Shown: positions 62,456 through 64,000 of the stretch, piece by piece
Numbering within the stretch: position 1 is the stretch's first letter
Layout of the letters: the number at the start of each line of letters is the position of its first letter
NCBI RefSeq assembly: GCF_040939455.1
Contig: NC_134119.1
Location: 18,340,501 to 18,404,500 of the forward strand
Source of the DNA: Microcebus murinus
Taxonomy: Eukaryota > Chordata > Mammalia > Primates > Cheirogaleidae
Direction of reading: 5' to 3'
Length of the DNA: 64,000 nucleotides
The notes under the pieces: generated by a model
Database searches by the model: none
The model's input: the letters and a program-made list of their open reading frames with translations, nothing else
Told to the model about the DNA's origin: nothing
Made by a program: the position numbers and the translations under genes

Positions 62456-63814
62456 AAAATAACTTGTAGGACGTTAGGACACATAATGTCCAAATAAGTA
62501 CCCACAGTCTATTTTCAGTAGCTTAGGCTTGGTTTTTTTCATACATCTTCCACAGTGGTGGTAAGTAGATCCTCTGTATTTCAGCTGACATCTCTGTGCA
62601 AACTGTGGTCATCTTAGTGGTGAGAGATTCCCCCCTGACCCTTGCCCCCCCCACGTACAAACCAGCCAGAGATGAGCTGTTCTTAATCAAGTCTCCTGCT
62701 CTTGCAGACTTTTAATTCAACCTTTGAAAGTGCATGCAGACCTCTGCATTTAATCCAAGATTGAGGCAAATTTTCTCTCTGCCTGGGTTTACCTTGCCTG
62801 TCTGTGAGTGAAAGAGAAGATAGCAAAGTTTGGGTTTGTCCATAAGCATTGCTTTTCTAAACTGGCTAGTGGGGTGCTCTCTCTGACCTGCAGATGAATC
62901 CGCGATGCCTGGATTGCACCTGTGCTAATGGATGAACACTCCCTTCTGCAAATACCATGAGCATTGAGGCCCATTCCCATTCCACTAAAACAAACGTATT
63001 ATCTGGATAATTGAGGAATTAGCCCACCTCCTTCCCTTCAAATATCTAACTATCTCAGGGAAACAGTACCTGCCAATATAATTGCAGAAATACCGCAAAC
63101 CTTTAAGTCCTGTATTCCATATCAAATGGGTTGCAACAACTCCTACCCAAACTGTTGTGCTTAATAGTAAATGAATAAATATTCACAGTGCAAATAGATG
63201 CTTAAATGTGTTGACTATAACATGAAATTCTGGGCATGCTTCATTTCCTCCTTGGGTTTTGGCAACTGTGAAGGGGAAAGTTTTTCTTGATTCATAGCTT
63301 ATATTCAGAAAAGTGAGGGGTTATGTGGCAATCAATGGCATCCAGGTGGCCAGTGACTGCTTGTGGGATGGATGAGAGGGAGCTAGAGGTCAGGCAGGCA
63401 AACATCTGAGAGCACAGGCCTAAGTGTGGAACATGGCGGTGCACACTCGGAGTCCTGAAAACATAAGCCATGTTGAGCAATGAGGCAGAGAGGGCTGGCT
63501 GCCCACCAAAAATACGTGTCTGTGTGTCCAGCTGGAGGCAGCCGCCAGGGAGGTGCTGGGTTTCCCAGCCACCTTGCATCAAGGGACGATTGATGTGAGC
63601 AGTGCTGGGACTGTTAAGAAGACATCAGAGCCTTCCTCATCCCAGGTCCCCAAAGGTCTGCATGGAGCCCACCACTGAGAAAGGTGAGGGTGAAGGATGT
63701 CTAATGTTGTGCCCACTGTCACAGCCAATTCGTGATAGAATGGGGACTCCTATCTTCTGATTCACAAGGCAAGAGCTCTTTCTGACAATCGGACAAGAAC
63801 TTCTGTCTCCAGCC

Positions 63815-63995
63815 ACTGCAGTCATAGTGATTAAAAGCATGGACTCTGGGATCCAGACAACCAAAGTGCAAATCTTACCTCTACTTCCACTATTGGTGTG
63901 ACTTGTGCAAGTTACTTAACCTCACTGTGTCCAATGAGGATGACAGTGGTGCCTACCCTAAGGTCTTGTTTTGAGGGTTAAATAAGTTAATATTA
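63815..63995 (+). mobile_element. MIR SINE
   Basis: GTGATTAAAAGCATGGACTC, TGTGACTTGTGCAAGTTACT then TGTTTTGAGGGTTAAATAAG are classic MIR. An antisense MIR-like piece may lie just left (63690-63790). Confidence 0.85.
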
Positions 63996-64000
63996 ATCAG

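Larger units (their letters stand above)
37214..64000 (-). other. ISM1: ISM1 intron 1 (3' portion)
   Basis: All sequence upstream of exon 2 to the window edge, at least 26.8 kb, is interpreted as intron 1, because the ISM1 start exon is missing and a large first intron is known for this gene in human. No CpG island, start exon or other gene was recognised. Named repeats are listed separately. Stretches without any recognised feature include 38245-39215, 39245-40785, 42500-43535, 48970-49940, 54070-56685, 56865-57635, 57835-59720 and 62455-63690. Confidence 0.75.

Noticed and set aside
37214..64000. Search for ISM1 exon 1 and promoter
   Set aside because: No signal-peptide frame ending in a phase-0 donor and no CpG island was found; the first exon is taken to lie outside the window.

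Overview
The window is nuclear genomic DNA from a mammal, most likely a strepsirrhine primate and probably a lemur. The clearest sign is four Alu elements of the lemur/galago type, whose left-right linker reads like TTAATTGGCCAACT followed by a TATATAG-type stretch. A LINE-1 3' end with a lemur-like tail supports this, together with the usual mammalian background of MIR, L2, CR1/L3, MER5, MST and old LTR repeats. I see no bacterial or viral gene organisation, no CRISPR array and no operon.

The only protein-coding gene I can support is ISM1 (isthmin-1), a secreted protein with a thrombospondin type 1 repeat (TSR) and an AMOP domain. It lies on the minus strand. Five coding exons are present: exon 2 (36977-37213), exon 3 (27660-27924), exon 4 with the TSR (18828-18971), a 90-bp exon 5 (15662-15751) and terminal exon 6 with the AMOP domain and stop codon (9823-10340). 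All visible splice sites are GT-AG, and intron phases are consistent (0, 0, 1, 1, 1). The joined reading frame is open over about 417 residues. Exon 1, with the start codon and signal peptide, and the promoter are not here; they should lie beyond position 64000.

Layout: 1 to about 8600 is intergenic sequence downstream of ISM1, with old LINE and MIR pieces. About 8600-9822 is the probable 3' UTR. From 9823 to 37213 come exons 6 to 2, separated by repeat-bearing introns of about 5.3, 3.1, 8.7 and 9.1 kb. From 37214 to 64000 is the 3' part of the large intron 1.

The interesting structure is in the introns. It includes a twin-primed (5'-inverted) L1 with a 19-bp target-site duplication, a perfect 122-bp copy of part of an MST-type LTR 821 bp from its source beside a 25-bp palindrome, and a 191-bp direct duplication with a 310-bp period. 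There are also three older diverged local duplications, a cluster of MER5-like DNA transposons, a small CpG-dense patch in intron 3, and several AT-rich repeat-free stretches that could be conserved regulatory elements. I did not find a previously undescribed biological system.
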